Origin: Ceratotherium simum simum
Taxonomy: Eukaryota > Chordata > Mammalia > Perissodactyla > Rhinocerotidae
Assembly (NCBI RefSeq): GCF_000283155.1
Contig: NW_004454159.1
Span: forward strand, 21,768,192-21,832,191
Direction: 5' to 3'
Length of the DNA stretch: 64,000 bases
Shown here one piece after another: positions 47,766-59,244 of this stretch; positions within the stretch are counted from its first letter, which is position 1, and each line of letters begins with the position of its first letter. The notes beneath the pieces are model-generated. The model did not search any database, had not been told where the DNA came from, and saw nothing but the letters and a program-made list of their open reading frames with translations. The translations under genes and the position numbers were made by a program.

Positions 47766-48265
47766 GTCCTAGGCAGAGATACACACTTGGGAGTCTTCAG
47801 GGTTTGAATGTAATTTAAAGCCAGAAGACTGGATCTGATCACCTAGGAAGAGAAGTTTATTTAGGGGTCTGTAGATCATAGTAGGGTTTATGGTTTTACC
47901 ATTTTAGCAATGAGAAGCCTTTGTTGCATTTTAAAAGACCTCCTTTTCCAAATTAAACTTCTCTAGCTCCTATAGCTGTCCTTCAGATGACCTGGTTTTC
48001 ACGTCTTGCACTACTGACCACTTTCTGGAGAAAGTACAGTTCATCATTATTCCCCCTAAAATGTTGAATAAAGGACTTAAGGAAATACAGGCATTCCCCC
48101 AATTAATGAATGGATTGTCCCCAAAATCGACAGTTGAGGTAGTTTAAAACACAGCACGAATTTTCCCATAGAGTCAGTATAAAACATAGATTTCAACTCA
48201 TAAAAATCCTATTTAGGCCAAAGTATGCATAAATTACAATACTAATACTAGTATTTCACCCACTG
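47766..48265. other. No feature recognised
   Basis: Intronic DNA between an LTR fragment and a MIR. Confidence 0.45.
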
Positions 48266-48272
48266 GGTCTGC

Positions 48273-48540
48273 AGTATAACACAGTGGCTAAGGGTTCTAG
48301 CTATTGAATCTAACAGCCTGGGTTTCAATCCTGTGTCTTCTATTGCTCTCTTCTGGGCTCCGCCAATACTCCACGATTTGGGGCAAGTTATTCAACCTTT
48401 ATAAACCTCAGTTTCCTCACCTATAACATGGAGCTTATAATCGTACCTTTCAAACAGGTTTGTTGTGAGGATTAAATGTGATTATCAACGTAAATAATTT
48501 ACCACATTGCCTGGCATTTAGCAACAATCCAAAAAACAAT
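48273..48540 (+). repeat. MIR SINE, nearly full length
   Basis: 'CACAGTGGCTAAGGGTTCTA', 'GGGTTTCAATCCTGTGTC', 'GGGGCAAGTTATTCAACCTT', 'CCTCAGTTTCCTCACCTATA', 'TTGTTGTGAGGATTAAATGT' and 'CACATTGCCTGGCATTTAGC' span the element in order. Confidence 0.9.
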
Positions 48541-48544
48541 TTTA

Positions 48545-48940
48545 CTTATCAATATCATTATTAACATCTAGTCATTGCTATTACTGTTTCTTGAGCAGCA
48601 CAGAGGAGGGGAGATTTGTTGGTGGTGAGAGTAACTTATCGACCACATCCACCCATCTCTGCAGGAGAGAACGTACCTCTCTCTCCATCACCAAAGCTGG
48701 TTGTCCTTGCAGCGCCTACATGTGGTGGACCTCTGCCCTTGCCTCTTTCGGTGCCCACTCAGAACCCCGTATTCCTGCTGAGGCTTGACCAGCACCCACG
48801 CTCCAGTGGAACCCTGACTTCCCTTGATCTTAGTTTAAGATTCTGTACCTGCAACCTGCATTTACCTAAACGTTTTTGGAAGCCACATCTTACTGTTGGC
48901 TCACAATGCCCTTGGGGTCAAACAAAACCCCCAGGTCTTC
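48545..48940. other. Unassigned, moderately GC-rich
   Basis: Two overlapping open frames (48591-48788; 48616-48969) are present but show no domain. The 3' end of the second runs into a MIR, so neither is likely to be a gene. Confidence 0.4.
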
Positions 48941-48944
48941 CCCA

Positions 48945-49095
48945 AGAGCCTCAATTTCCTCATATGTAAAATAGGGATGATAATACCTATTTCTTAGGGC
49001 TTTTGATGGAGTAAATAAATAAGACAAGGTATATAAAGCACTTAGCACTCAGCCTGGCACGTGGTTGGTACTCAATACATTCTAGTATCTTCCTA
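48945..49095 (+). repeat. MIR SINE, 3' part
   Basis: 'CTCAATTTCCTCATATGTAA', 'AATAGGGATGATAATACCTA' and 'AGCCTGGCACGTGGTTGGTA' are MIR core and 3' tail. Confidence 0.8.
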
Positions 49096-49262
49096 GGTAT
49101 CATTGGGTTTCTCACAAATATAAATGAAATCTGGGGCTATTAATAGCCTTTATTTCTCTAGCACACGGTGAAGTACTACGATGTGCTATGCTTATTTCTT
49201 AAAAAACATATTCTCACAAAAAATATCTATGCAATTCAAGAGATTAAAAACTTTAACGTATT

Positions 49263-49335
49263 CTCTATATAGATAGATACACATATACACAAATATATAT
49301 ACATATGTAGATAGATAGATAGTTTTTTTTTTAAC
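49263..49335. repeat. Interrupted (GATA)n/(TA)n microsatellite with poly(T)
   Basis: TAGATAGATA at the left, ACATATAC in the middle and TAGATAGATAGATAG at the right, followed by a T run. Confidence 0.8.
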
Positions 49336-49890
49336 CAAAAGAGGTGCAAAGGGTAAGCTTGGGTGGCTGAGATTACTGGTCTCATTCATGATGAGTTGGG
49401 CTCCTTTCTATAGGCATCAAGAAGATGAGATCCAAGATTCTGCTGTGTTCTCTCGCTACTGAATTTATGGTCTTTATTGGACCCTAGAAAGAGAAGGTTG
49501 CTTGGGCACAGGCTGTCTGCAATATGCCTGCCAGCTGCAAAGCCCTGCTGCTCAGCTCTGAAACGTGGGCAGAGAGTGGAAAAGGACAAGCTCTGTGTCC
49601 CTAAAACAGTGCAAACCATTTTGTAAACTCTACCATCGAGGACCCTGCAAAGCGTGCTGTTGTTCCTGTTGAGGGGAAAGAATCTTTTTCTGTTCCACAA
49701 ACAGATGTTAGAGGGCATCCATCCAGTTTTAAAATGACCACCTACAAGAGAGCAAGCTCTTAAGGATTGTAGAATTCTCAACCTTCTTTCAAAACTCAGA
49801 ATTTTAATTCTTCCTAAGAAAAAGTATTTGTCAAGTATTGAACTTTCTCAATATATGCTTGCTTTAAAACTGTTACACTGTAAAAACAAT
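49336..49890. other. No feature recognised
   Basis: A 131-codon minus-strand frame (49386-49781) is present without any recognisable domain. No repeat named. Confidence 0.4.
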
Positions 49891-49899
49891 GATGATGAT

Positions 49900-50066
49900 A
49901 TTTCTTTATCCAAATATTTATGGAGCACTTTACCATGTGCCAAGCCCTGTTCAGGGTGTCTGAGGTCTATCAATGAAGTCAAGTGACGAAGAGCTCTGCC
50001 CCCATGAAATTTACATTCTAGCAGGGGAGACAGATAACAATAGATAAAAAAAAAATAAGTAAATTA
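49900..50066 (-). repeat. L2 LINE fragment, left part (split by ERE)
   Basis: 'AAATATTTATGGAGCACTTT', 'ACCATGTGCCAAGCCCTGTT' and 'AAATTTACATTCTAGCAGGG' match L2 in reverse; it continues after the SINE at 50323. Confidence 0.8.
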
Positions 50067-50301
50067 GGGGCCAGCCCACTGGTGTAGTGGTTAAGTTCGT
50101 GCGCTCTGCTTTGGCAGCCCGAGGTTCGCAGGTTTGGATCCTGGGCATGGACCTAAGCATCGCTCATCAAGCCATGCTGTGGCGGTATCCCATATACAAA
50201 ATGGAGGAAGATGGGCACAGATGTTAGCTCAGGGCTAATCTTCCTCAGCAAAAGGAGGAAGGGTGGCAACAGACATTAGCTCAGGGCTGACCTTCCTCAC
50301 C
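50067..50301 (+). repeat. ERE SINE nested in L2
   Basis: Head 'GGGGCCAGCCCACTGGTGTA', A-box-like 'AGTGGTTAAG', B-box-like 'GGTTTGGATCC', ERE body and doubled 'TTAGCTCAGGGCT' tail. It is flanked by (A)10TAAGTAAATTA at 50046-50066 and 50302-50322, so the poly(A) tail and duplication overlap. Confidence 0.92.
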
Positions 50302-50322
50302 AAAAAAAAAATAAGTAAATTA

Positions 50323-50460
50323 TACAGTATGTTTTAGAAAGTGATTACCTGGCATGGGAAGGGGGAGGTGGAATAGAGCCAGGAAAAAGGAATTGGGAGT
50401 GCTGGGGGGGAAACTGCAATTTTAAACAGAATCGTCAGAGTAGGCAAAGTTGAGAAGATG
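50323..50460 (-). repeat. L2 LINE fragment, right part
   Basis: 'TATACAGTATGTTTTAGAAA', 'GTGATTACCTGGCATGGG' and 'GCAATTTTAAACAGAATCGT' continue the L2-like consensus from 50066. Confidence 0.7.
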
Positions 50461-51805
50461 GTAATTGCAGACTATGAAGCTGTATCACAGAACTTAACTC
50501 AGTAATAGCTTTTATTTATTGTTTACCTTAAATTTAAGTTAACCTACTTAAAAAATGCATGGATACATGACTGTTTAAAAACTAAGTTTACCTAATGAAA
50601 AATTTACAACTAAATTTCTGTACTTAACCAATTACCACCTTTTCTAAATTTATATACACATACCAGTGCCAGAGACTCTCAGAGAGAAGTGTGGAGTCTA
50701 ACGAGGCCAGGCCTCGGTATGTATCACTGTCATTCTTCATGTGGAATCAGCATTTCCAAACCCATATATAAGGAGCTGCTAAAGAGGGGGTAAAAAAAGG
50801 ACATTCCAAGAGCTTCTCATATTGATTTCTTTTACCCCAAACAAAGAGATTCTCCTAGTTACATGATATATCATAATCACTTAATTTGTCTGACTCCTTC
50901 AAAGAAAAGAACAATGGATTCAAGAAAAGGTGTTGACTTGCAAAAATATAATCATTTTGCAAGGTTTTTATTGTTTCTATGGGTCATTTTCCCCTAGTAA
51001 TATGACATATGTAGTCTCTATAGAGAAACTGAAAATGCAAAACTCTTAATTCATGCCATTCCTGAGAGCCTGAGCTAAATCTAAAGCAGACAACATCTGA
51101 AAATTCTTAGACTGCTCCCAAGGGGAGGAAGGATACAGCTTTACTACAAGCCTCACCTCTAGGTTTAATGTATTAGACATTCACAATTAAACCCCCTACA
51201 TCACCTGGACGTGCTCATTTTTTCTCTCTCTCTCCATAGTGTTTCTGCTCGGACAGAGCCAGTGCAACTCTGAACCTCCTGCCAGGCATTTCCCCCCAGG
51301 GCACAACACACAGATGTAAAGGAAACCTTCCAGTGAAGTCCTTTCCTGGACAAAAAAATGGTTCCCATGATAGGGAACCAATACCTCCAGCTACCATAAG
51401 CTCATTCCCTTTCCAAACATTTGCTCTCTAAGTGTCCAAGCACTCAACTCCTCACCATGGCTTTGCCAAGGTGGTTACCCTTTTACAAACTAAAATTCAC
51501 AAGATCAGTCTACCATGGACACATGAAAACATTTCCAGACAGCTGAGCTGCTTGGCCCTCAGAGATAAATGTTACTTCCAATTTAAATATAGGTGAAAGT
51601 AGGAAAAAAGAGTTATATTCATTTTATTATGTAACTTTTCATGGGCTGTATCACAAAAGTAAATTAATCTGAAAAGATACATATGATGAATAGAAATAGA
51701 ACAAAAAATGTATAAGGATGATTATGTCTCAATATACAGATATATACTGATATGAATTATTTGCTCAACACAGTAGCACCAAATCGAAATTGAAATATGA
51801 CTTTT
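50461..51805. other. No named feature
   Basis: Intronic DNA with no recognised repeat or exon. Confidence 0.45.
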
Positions 51806-51809
51806 AAAA

Positions 51810-52160
51810 GGGAAAAGTATATTTATAATTATAAAAAATTGGAAACAACCTAATATTTAATACAAGAATGATTAATAAATGATAGCACATTCATGTCATG
51901 TCTCAGAAAATTTATTAACATGAAATGGTATCGTTGATCTTGTTAAAATTTTAAAAAATAAGAGCAGGCTACAGAAAGCATACACTGTTTCGTGTTTAAG
52001 TAAACATATGATCAAAATAGTGTATGTATGTGTGTACAAAAAATGCTGGGAGAAGAAAACCACCAAAATGTTTTGAAGGGATGGACTACGTTTTTTCTTC
52101 ATTTCACTTTTCAGGTTTTTTTCCTCCAATTTTTCTGCTCTGAAGGTATCATTTTCCAAA
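51810..52160 (+). repeat. Old L1 (L1M-type) 3' end
   Basis: 'AAAAATTGGAAACAACCTAA', 'TTAATAAATGATAGCACATT', 'AAGAGCAGGCTACAGAAAGC' and 'CACCAAAATGTTTTGAAGG', then a T-rich end, as in L1M 3' UTRs. Confidence 0.65.
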
Positions 52161-52224
52161 GTTTTGAGTGAAAATGTTCTATAACGACAAAAAAACCCTG
52201 TAAATTACATATGCTGGGTTCCAG

Positions 52225-52335
52225 GTCCCTCGACACTTACTAGCCATACAGACAGGAAAATCATTTCTCAGCTCCACGCCTGTTGATCATCTACAACATG
52301 AGGGGGCTGACTAGATGCTTTCTAACATCCTAATA
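52225..52335 (+). repeat. MIR SINE fragment
   Basis: 'CGACACTTACTAGCCATACA' and 'GGGGGCTGACTAGATGCTTT' suggest a MIR core. Confidence 0.5.
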
Positions 52336-52339
52336 TTTG

Positions 52340-54145
52340 ACTTACGTATAACAACTGCGTATCGCTTTGTCACCTATATTTCTCTCTGAGTCCACTCTAA
52401 GGTAGAGACTGTGCCACACGCACATATTCTGGGTCATACTTTCCATACTGATCAGGGCAAACAAATGTTAACTCATTCTCAACTAACCACGCATGCTTAC
52501 CTTACTGTTCAAAATCACTATCTTCAGGATCAGATTCTGTTCGCTTAGTTGTCTTATACTCGCTCTCTCTTACCAAACAGCAAATTCAGTTCTCAAAGCG
52601 GACAACCCTGATCTTTACTCTACCTCTCCTCCCCTTCTCCTCTACCTTGTGTGTAATTTCTGGCTGTGAAATCAGAAGGCTCTATCAAATGTAAGCTGGG
52701 CCAGACAGTGTTTTTCAAAAGGAATGGATCACACGCCTTCTGCTCACTTTTCATGCCTTCTCATCCCACTGGCTTCTTTTTTTTTCCCAAAATGCTCACC
52801 CCTCTCTCTTCCTTGGCCTGAAAGCGAAGATGTACAGGTAATAGAACCTGTATGTGCCTATTCACCTGAGTTGTGTATTTTCTAGATGTTTCCTCTTGCC
52901 TTGGAGGGACACATACAACATTCCACTGCCAGAGGCTGTGAGCAAACACTTGCTCTCCTGCTCGAGAAGGGATTCAGCTAGGATATCCGCGATAATGTGA
53001 CACACAAAATCAGGCCCTTTTAAAGGCATTTTTCTGAAGTTGCCATAACCTGTGTCTCCACCGTCTAGGAAAGATTCATTGGGTCCTGATGAGGGTGAAC
53101 TGCGTAGCCAGAGTCTGGTGCCAGGAGGAAGCTGGTCCATCAGCAGGTTACTTGGCCCCTCTCCTGGCTACTGTGCAAAAACACTGTCCATCTGACAGGT
53201 AAAGAAGAGGTATCAGTTGCGTTTTGTTTTGCTTTCTTAGTTAACAGCATTATACCTTAGTTTTAATTATTTTCCTAATATCTAAACAACCCTGAGTTAA
53301 TCTGCTATTGGGATCTCTTTAATATGTTTTCTGAAATACAATAAAACTAAAATGACTAAGTTTCCTGGCCATGAGGTCAAAACACTACACCAAACATCAC
53401 AGAAGCAAGTCAAATGAAGCCCTCCCACGATTTTCCTGTTCAGGTTTCTCTCTGATGGCAGGATATGACCCCCAAATGAGTTTTGTACTGTTTTGAATTC
53501 AAAGATATTCCCACTTCATTAACACAATTCTTCATTCTTTATTTCTTTGTTAGTACCAAGGAGAAATTCCAGGCTTTAAAAGATTCAAATGATTTGTATC
53601 TAAATCAGACCTGGACTCTCTCCTCTCCACATGCCGATTCACATGAAATCTCTTAGAGTTTCTCTGCCTCCATAAAATGCAGATGCCACTGCCCATCAGG
53701 CCCAGGTTTGCCTCTTTGCACAAACAGTCCAAAACAGTTTTCCTGATCTGTTTCAACTTGAAGTGTTGTCAATATATGGATTGTCTTGCTTTCTAATTCA
53801 GTGAAAAATCTAGTTTTCCATTAGTCTCTGCCTTTCTAATTTTCAATACAGCTTTACTAAATGTAATTATTAAAGGCAGATTCAAGAAAGCAATTACTGA
53901 GCTACTCGTTTGTATCTCTGAAGTCTTAATAAGAGGCAAAAAGTTGTAATTCCACTAAGAGTATAAAATAAATTTTTCTATAGATTAGACACATGCACCC
54001 TCGGATTTGTATACGGAGAGACATATTTAAAACAGTACATAAAGCATCTTCTCTTAAAACATAAGTCTTAACCCTCATTTAAACTTTATTCAAGGGCAAT
54101 GCTGTATGTTGTAAAGAGTAGGAAGTGACATTTCAGAAAGGCCAC
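52340..54145. other. Mostly unassigned; includes an unexplained open frame
   Basis: Contains a minus-strand open frame of 92 codons from ATG at 53140 to 52862 (about 98 codons back to the previous stop). It is unrelated to SNX24 and has no domain I can name; see the findings. The rest is ordinary intron. Confidence 0.4.
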
Positions 54146-54149
54146 ATTC

Positions 54150-54300
54150 TGCTTTTTCTCCAGGATTCTGTGACTTTGGTAAACCACTTAACTTCCCTGG
54201 CTCTCCTTTTTCCCTCCATCTGTAAATATGTGAAAATGTTAAACTAGATAGCCACCAAGTACTCTTTCAACTCTAAAGGTCTATGAAATATTTATTAAAT
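54150..54300 (+). repeat. MIR SINE fragment
   Basis: 'TGTGACTTTGGTAAACCACT', 'TAACTTCCCTGGCTCTCC' and 'CCATCTGTAAATATGTGAAA' match the MIR core. Confidence 0.65.
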
Positions 54301-54714
54301 TCCTAATCTCTGCTAGGCACAGTCCTACACACAGAATGGAGCTTCCAAGGCTTAAAATTGAGTAAAGAAGAAAAATATAATTAATATTAATAATATAATT
54401 ACTATAAAGCAATATATAAAAGTGCTATCCCAGTGATATAAACCAAATCATCTTTCCAAAATGTCCTAAGGAATAGCTGTATATATAAGTGGGGGATACA
54501 ACTTCTTTGGTAATCATCCAAATTATGTAATTTGGCTTTCCATCTATAGGCAAATAGTGGAGCATTCATGATGTGGGCACTTAACACTGGTCTTGGGCAA
54601 ACAACAAATTCTGTGAATGGAGCCACTGTCCCCAAACCAAAATGCCTCTGAAACATTGACTAGTCACGTAGCAATCATTTAATCATCCTTATCTCAGTAC
54701 TGTGACATTATTTA

Positions 54715-54830
54715 ATAACTCATGAAAGGCACAAGGAGCAGGTTACTGTCATTATTTTACAGATGAGAAAACTGAGGGTCAGAAAAGTAAACGGCATTTC
54801 AAGAGCATCATAGCTAATCAGTGGTCCGTC
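54715..54830 (-). repeat. MIR SINE fragment, minus strand
   Basis: 'CATTATTTTACAGATGAGAA' and 'AACTGAGGGTCAGAAAAGT' match reverse-complement MIR. Confidence 0.7.
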
Positions 54831-55351
54831 CTCCAGAATATGATCATGAGCAGCCTTTCTGCAAAATCACTTACTGAACAAGTGCATAAGAGCCCTTGTC
54901 CTTGTGATTTTTCACTTTTGGTTTGTCAGCACCGTTCAAAATAGTGCTGATTATTTACCTTGAATGCCATAAAGCTACAGCAACCACTCTAATGCTATCT
55001 TACAGTAATTTAGCTGACACACGAAGAACTTACCTTCACGATTCCTAGAATCTGTGCTAACGGATTTTGGACAAGGTCCTTACACCAAGGCCTAAAATTT
55101 TATGATGAGCATCATCACTACTACCACTACCTGAGGGTACATCTGCATCTGGGTTCTTCAAATCCTTCTTCATCAAAGTCTGACATCCAAATTTGAAGTC
55201 AAAGGGGAAAAAAATTAAAAAAAACAGAAACAAGCAAGCAAACAACACGCTTATTCCTTTAATTCTATAATGAAGTGAAAATCTGTATACTAGGTCTATA
55301 CTGATTCACCCTTCTAAAGGTATACTGCGCTCAGTCTGGATGCCACATTTT
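54831..55351. other. No feature recognised
   Basis: Intronic DNA with an A-rich tract near 55205-55245. Confidence 0.45.
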
Positions 55352-55363
55352 AAGAACGTCATT

Positions 55364-55611
55364 ATTGGGGCCGGCCCGGTGGCGCAAGTGGTTAAGTGCG
55401 CACGCTCCGCTGTGGCGGCCCGGGGTTCGCCAGTTCGGATCCCAGGCGCGCACCGATGTACTGCTTGGCAAGCCATGCTGTGGCGGCGTCCCATATAAAG
55501 TGGGGGAAGATGGGCATGGATGTTAGCCCAGGGCCAGTCTTCCTCAGCAAAAAGGAAGAGGATTGGCAGATGTTAGCACAGGGCTGATCTCCCCACAAAA
55601 AAAAAAAAAAA
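55364..55611 (+). repeat. ERE SINE, close to consensus, 12-bp duplication
   Basis: Best-preserved ERE here: head 'GGGGCCGGCCCGGTGGCGCA', A-box-like 'AGTGGTTAAG', B-box-like 'CAGTTCGGATCCC', CpG-rich body ('GTGGCGGCGTCCCATATAAA'), doubled tail and a poly(A) run. It is flanked by AAGAACGTCATT at 55352-55363 and 55612-55623. The many surviving CpGs suggest a young copy. Confidence 0.95.
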
Positions 55612-55623
55612 AAGAACGTCATT

Positions 55624-56600
55624 GTCACATGAGATACAGTCTTTTCCATGGAGAAGCCACAGAAGGACCAGAGGTCTTTCCCTTTCGCATTTGAGGAGCA
55701 AGGAGAGATGTTTACCCTGGGGGAGCAGTCTTTAAGTATTTACAGAGCAAATGAGTAAAAGGATCTCAGTGAAGTTTTGTCGATCCCAATAACAAAATTG
55801 AGGTCAGCTAGCAAATTTTCTGTACAGTCTAGAGCTAAGAAGAAGGATCATGACTTAGAGTTTGCCATGCTAGCATAACGAGCCCACATCCCAAATCACC
55901 CACCAGATAAGGCTGAACTGACAGTTTCCAGGCGGCTTATGTGAGAAGGATTACTATTCAACCCAGTTTCTGGTCAGAGACTGTATTTTGAGAAAACAGA
56001 CTGCATGCCACTGTTAAGTAAACAGCCTCTTTCTTTAAAGTGAATCAATAAGGGCAGGGATGTCATTAAGCCAGAGAAACAGCTAACATAGAATCTGAGA
56101 TGCAGAATGTTAAAGATCAAGGCCCCAGATCTACCGTTTAAAGAAGAAACATTTTACAAGGAAGAACCAAGATGGAGACTCAAGTAAAAGCTTCTAAAAT
56201 ACAAAAGCATGAATAATTATAAACACAAAGTCTGAAATAGTCACTTTAAGGAATTAAGAAAAGTGGGCATACATTCAGCTTCCAGCTTTAAAACACCAAG
56301 AGAACAAAGCATGGCTCCGACGATGAACCTTAAGAGGGGGCGAAGGGACTGCATCAGAAGGAACCAAGTCCACAGAGGAGGTGCAAACAAAAAGCAGAGA
56401 TCCAGGTCTCCTTGGAAACAAAGTCAGGAGCACATTTTCCTCAAGCAATCAGAATGAACAAGTCACATGTGTGGACACAGACTACTAATAAAGAAACAAA
56501 AACCAGATACAGTGGAAAGCGCTGTGGGTTTTGTCTTAATTCTGATATGAGTAGCCATGCTATGCTGGATAAATCATTTACTCTCACTTCTGGCTCCAGT
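55624..56600. other. No feature recognised
   Basis: Intronic DNA. Two 63-64 codon frames (56263-56603) show no domain. Confidence 0.45.
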
Positions 56601-56604
56601 TAGT

Positions 56605-57150
56605 TTATTTATTTATTCAGTAAAAATGTATTGATCACTTCTATGTGTAAACACATGCTAGATGCTGGGAATACAGTGAACTACCAGCACAATACAGAGT
56701 CTGATAAATGCTCCAGGGGAAAGGACAGACTACTGAGAGAGCCTGAAAGAGGACAGCCCAGTCAGGCCTAAGTCGATGAGAAAGTGGTGAAGAAACTGAG
56801 ACCTGATGCCTTAGCGGGAGTTGAGGGTGGAGGAGGACAAGGTCCGGGGGAAGTTAGTTTAACACAAGAAGCGGATTCACTTGAGGGCCTGAGACTGTGA
56901 GACTGGAGCTCACGGGGGAGGAAGGATCAAGAATAGCCACTTAGGCAGGCAGGGGCCAGAGCATGCTGGGCCCTAACTTAAGCCACACTAAGGACTGACT
57001 GGCTTTTACCAAATGAGCACCCAGAAGCCACTCAATGACTGTCAGCAGGAGCTGACTTGGTCAGATGTACAGAAAAATCTTTCTGACTGCAAAATAATGA
57101 ATTCTAAAGAGTTTAGAGGGGATGGGGAAGACTGAGTAGGAAGTTATTAA
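56605..57150 (-). repeat. L2-like ancient repeat, minus strand
   Basis: 'AATGTATTGATCACTTCTAT', 'GCTAGATGCTGGGAATACAG', 'GGGGCCAGAGCATGCTGGGC', 'TGACTTGGTCAGATGTACAG' and 'CTTTCTGACTGCAAAATAA' follow the same long repeat seen at 28140-30590. Confidence 0.6.
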
Positions 57151-58745
57151 AGTCTTCTCCAAAGTTCTGCTCTACATCAAAAATTATATGTTTCTTATGT
57201 CTTCCTTTAAGCATTTTATAATTATACTACATCAATTTAAAAATAATAATTATAAAACTGGGCCTTTAAAAGTTTAAAGAGAAAATGGATAGTTGGCATT
57301 TGTAAAATGAAGTCACTAGGACCTTTTAAGAACCCTCTCATCAAAGGCTGTCCTCCCTTCCTCACCCCTGCAAGATGAAGATTAGTCTGTCTGCTCTGCG
57401 TTAAGATGACAGAGAAAACCACTATAGGTCTGTGGGCAATGGTCTAACAAGGGACAGAGAGGGGGCTAGTGGTCCTCCACACCCCGCCCCCACCACCACC
57501 AAGGGCAATAAAGGCAGCACAACTCAGCAGTCTGCAGGTGTTCCCAGAGGAAACAAATCAAGAAAGAGTGGGGGTGGGGGAGCGCGGGTAGGTGAGGAGA
57601 GAGACGGGGGATACTATAAAGGCTGGCCTAAGGAGGAGGGCAAAGGCAGAAGGCATTCACAGGGCTCTATCAGTGCTGGACCAAGGGTGAAGTCAGCAGC
57701 CCACTTAGGTGAAATGGAAAGGAGAACAAAGTAAATGGATACAGGAATACTAGAATTACCGTTGAGGTAAGACCACTGACAGAACAGAATTTTGAAAGAG
57801 AAGTATAACTATTTGAATCCCCCTATAAAGGATACTGCAGGGGAAAACTTTGAGATCCCCAGATTAACTCTACATGCTAATTATCTGATGATAGGCATCC
57901 ACATAAACATGGGCCATGATCTACAATCTCCAGGTTAGCATTCATCACGATGAAACAACACATTCTATTTATGACTGGGATTACACGTTACAATGATCAA
58001 CTTTGGGTTCCAGTCAAAACTATGTAATGATTAGGCTGGTGACATGAATCTGAAGTATAAGAGGGAAATACCAACCAAGGGCCTGGTCTCTACCCAGTAC
58101 ATGAGTGGGAGAGGTGACAAGGCATGTGAGTAGATGTATCTGTAGCCTAGTCATGCACTGTCGGAAATACTTGAGGACAGAGAAGGTACTTTAAGCCAGT
58201 CTTAGGAAAAGGGATACATGGGGAACAGACTGACCATATCCAAAGCACAGTTTTCCATGTATCCTTTAGCAGCATTCCCTCCCACCTCCACCTCAACCTG
58301 ATTAAAGGGAGAGGTGGACAGGAACCACCCACTCTGTCTCCATCCTCGATAGAGACACCCGCTACCTAAATTCTTTCTTGCCCTTCTCTTATTCATTCAC
58401 TCATCAAAGCCTGTCTTCCCTCAGGCTGGGACTTGGAGGAGCAGTGGGGATGGCCCTAATTTTGAACCCCTTCCTATATTCTTATAACCTTGGTCCTGAA
58501 ATGAAAAGAAAAATAACTTCAAAAGTAAAAGTGAAAACAAAAGAGAGCAGAGATGGGGTGGTCAGAAGAGCAGCCTGGGCTGTAGACCAGGGGACTAGCC
58601 TAAGAGAGGGGAGGTCTCAAGATACCCAGACACAAGGCAAAGAGTACCCCAAATCCTGAACATCACAATGGTAGGATTAAAGTTCTAATGCAACTGTGTC
58701 CTACTGAGGATTTTTTCAATTAAGTTTCCCATTGTCAAAGTAAAC
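57151..58745. other. No named feature; purine-rich part
   Basis: Includes a G/A-rich, locally CpG-containing block at 57430-57680. A 100-codon frame (57432-57734) there reflects the composition bias, not a recognisable protein. Confidence 0.4.
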
Positions 58746-58766
58746 CTTATCTCTGGTGATTTTCTT

Positions 58767-58972
58767 TTTTTAAAGATTTTATTTATTTATTTTTTCCCCC
58801 CAAAGCCCCAGTAGATAGTTGTAGTCATAGCTGCACATCCTTCTAGTTGCTGTATGTGGGACGCGGCCTCAGCATGGCTGGAGAAGTGGTGCGTCGGTGT
58901 GCGCCTGGGATCCGAACCCGGGCCACCAGCAGCGGAGTGCACGCACTTAACCGCTAAGCCACGGGACCGGCC
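58767..58972 (-). repeat. ERE SINE, minus strand, 16-bp duplication
   Basis: Reverse ERE with poly(T)/TTTA start, 'CCCCAAAGCCCCAGTAGATA', 'CCTTCTAGTTGCTGTATGTG', B-box-like 'GGGATCCGAACCCG' in reverse and head 'GGGACCGGCC'. It lacks the doubled TTAGCTCAG tail. It is flanked by CTCTGGTGATTTTCTT at 58751-58766 and 58973-58988. Confidence 0.93.
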
Positions 58973-59244
58973 CTCTGGTGATTTTCTTAACTTCCTAATC
59001 TTCTCTCTTTACAGCTGTTACTCCTAACAGTAAAGTGATGGTTCACTATTTATAGAATAAACTGATATCTTTCTGCCTTGAACTTACAAGCTCTCAATCC
59101 ACTCTGGCTTCAATGCTGCATTCCTCATTAGTGAAAAGCATGCACTAGAAAGAATTACTCCATTAGGTAGTTTGCAAAAGATAACCAGACCAATGTACTG
59201 TAACCTTGTCCTTACTGCAGGATCTGCCTCTCAAAATGAAGTCA

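Noticed and set aside
49386..49781. 131-codon minus-strand open frame
   Set aside because: No recognisable domain and no exon borders; length alone is within chance for a 64-kb window.
55364..55500. CpG-rich stretch as the SNX24 promoter or first exon
   Set aside because: The CpG richness is that of a young ERE SINE; no sequence encoding the SNX24 N-terminus is present.
57432..57734. 100-codon plus-strand frame in GC/purine-rich DNA
   Set aside because: Low-complexity Gly/Arg/Lys-rich translation caused by purine bias; no domain and the opposite strand to the gene.
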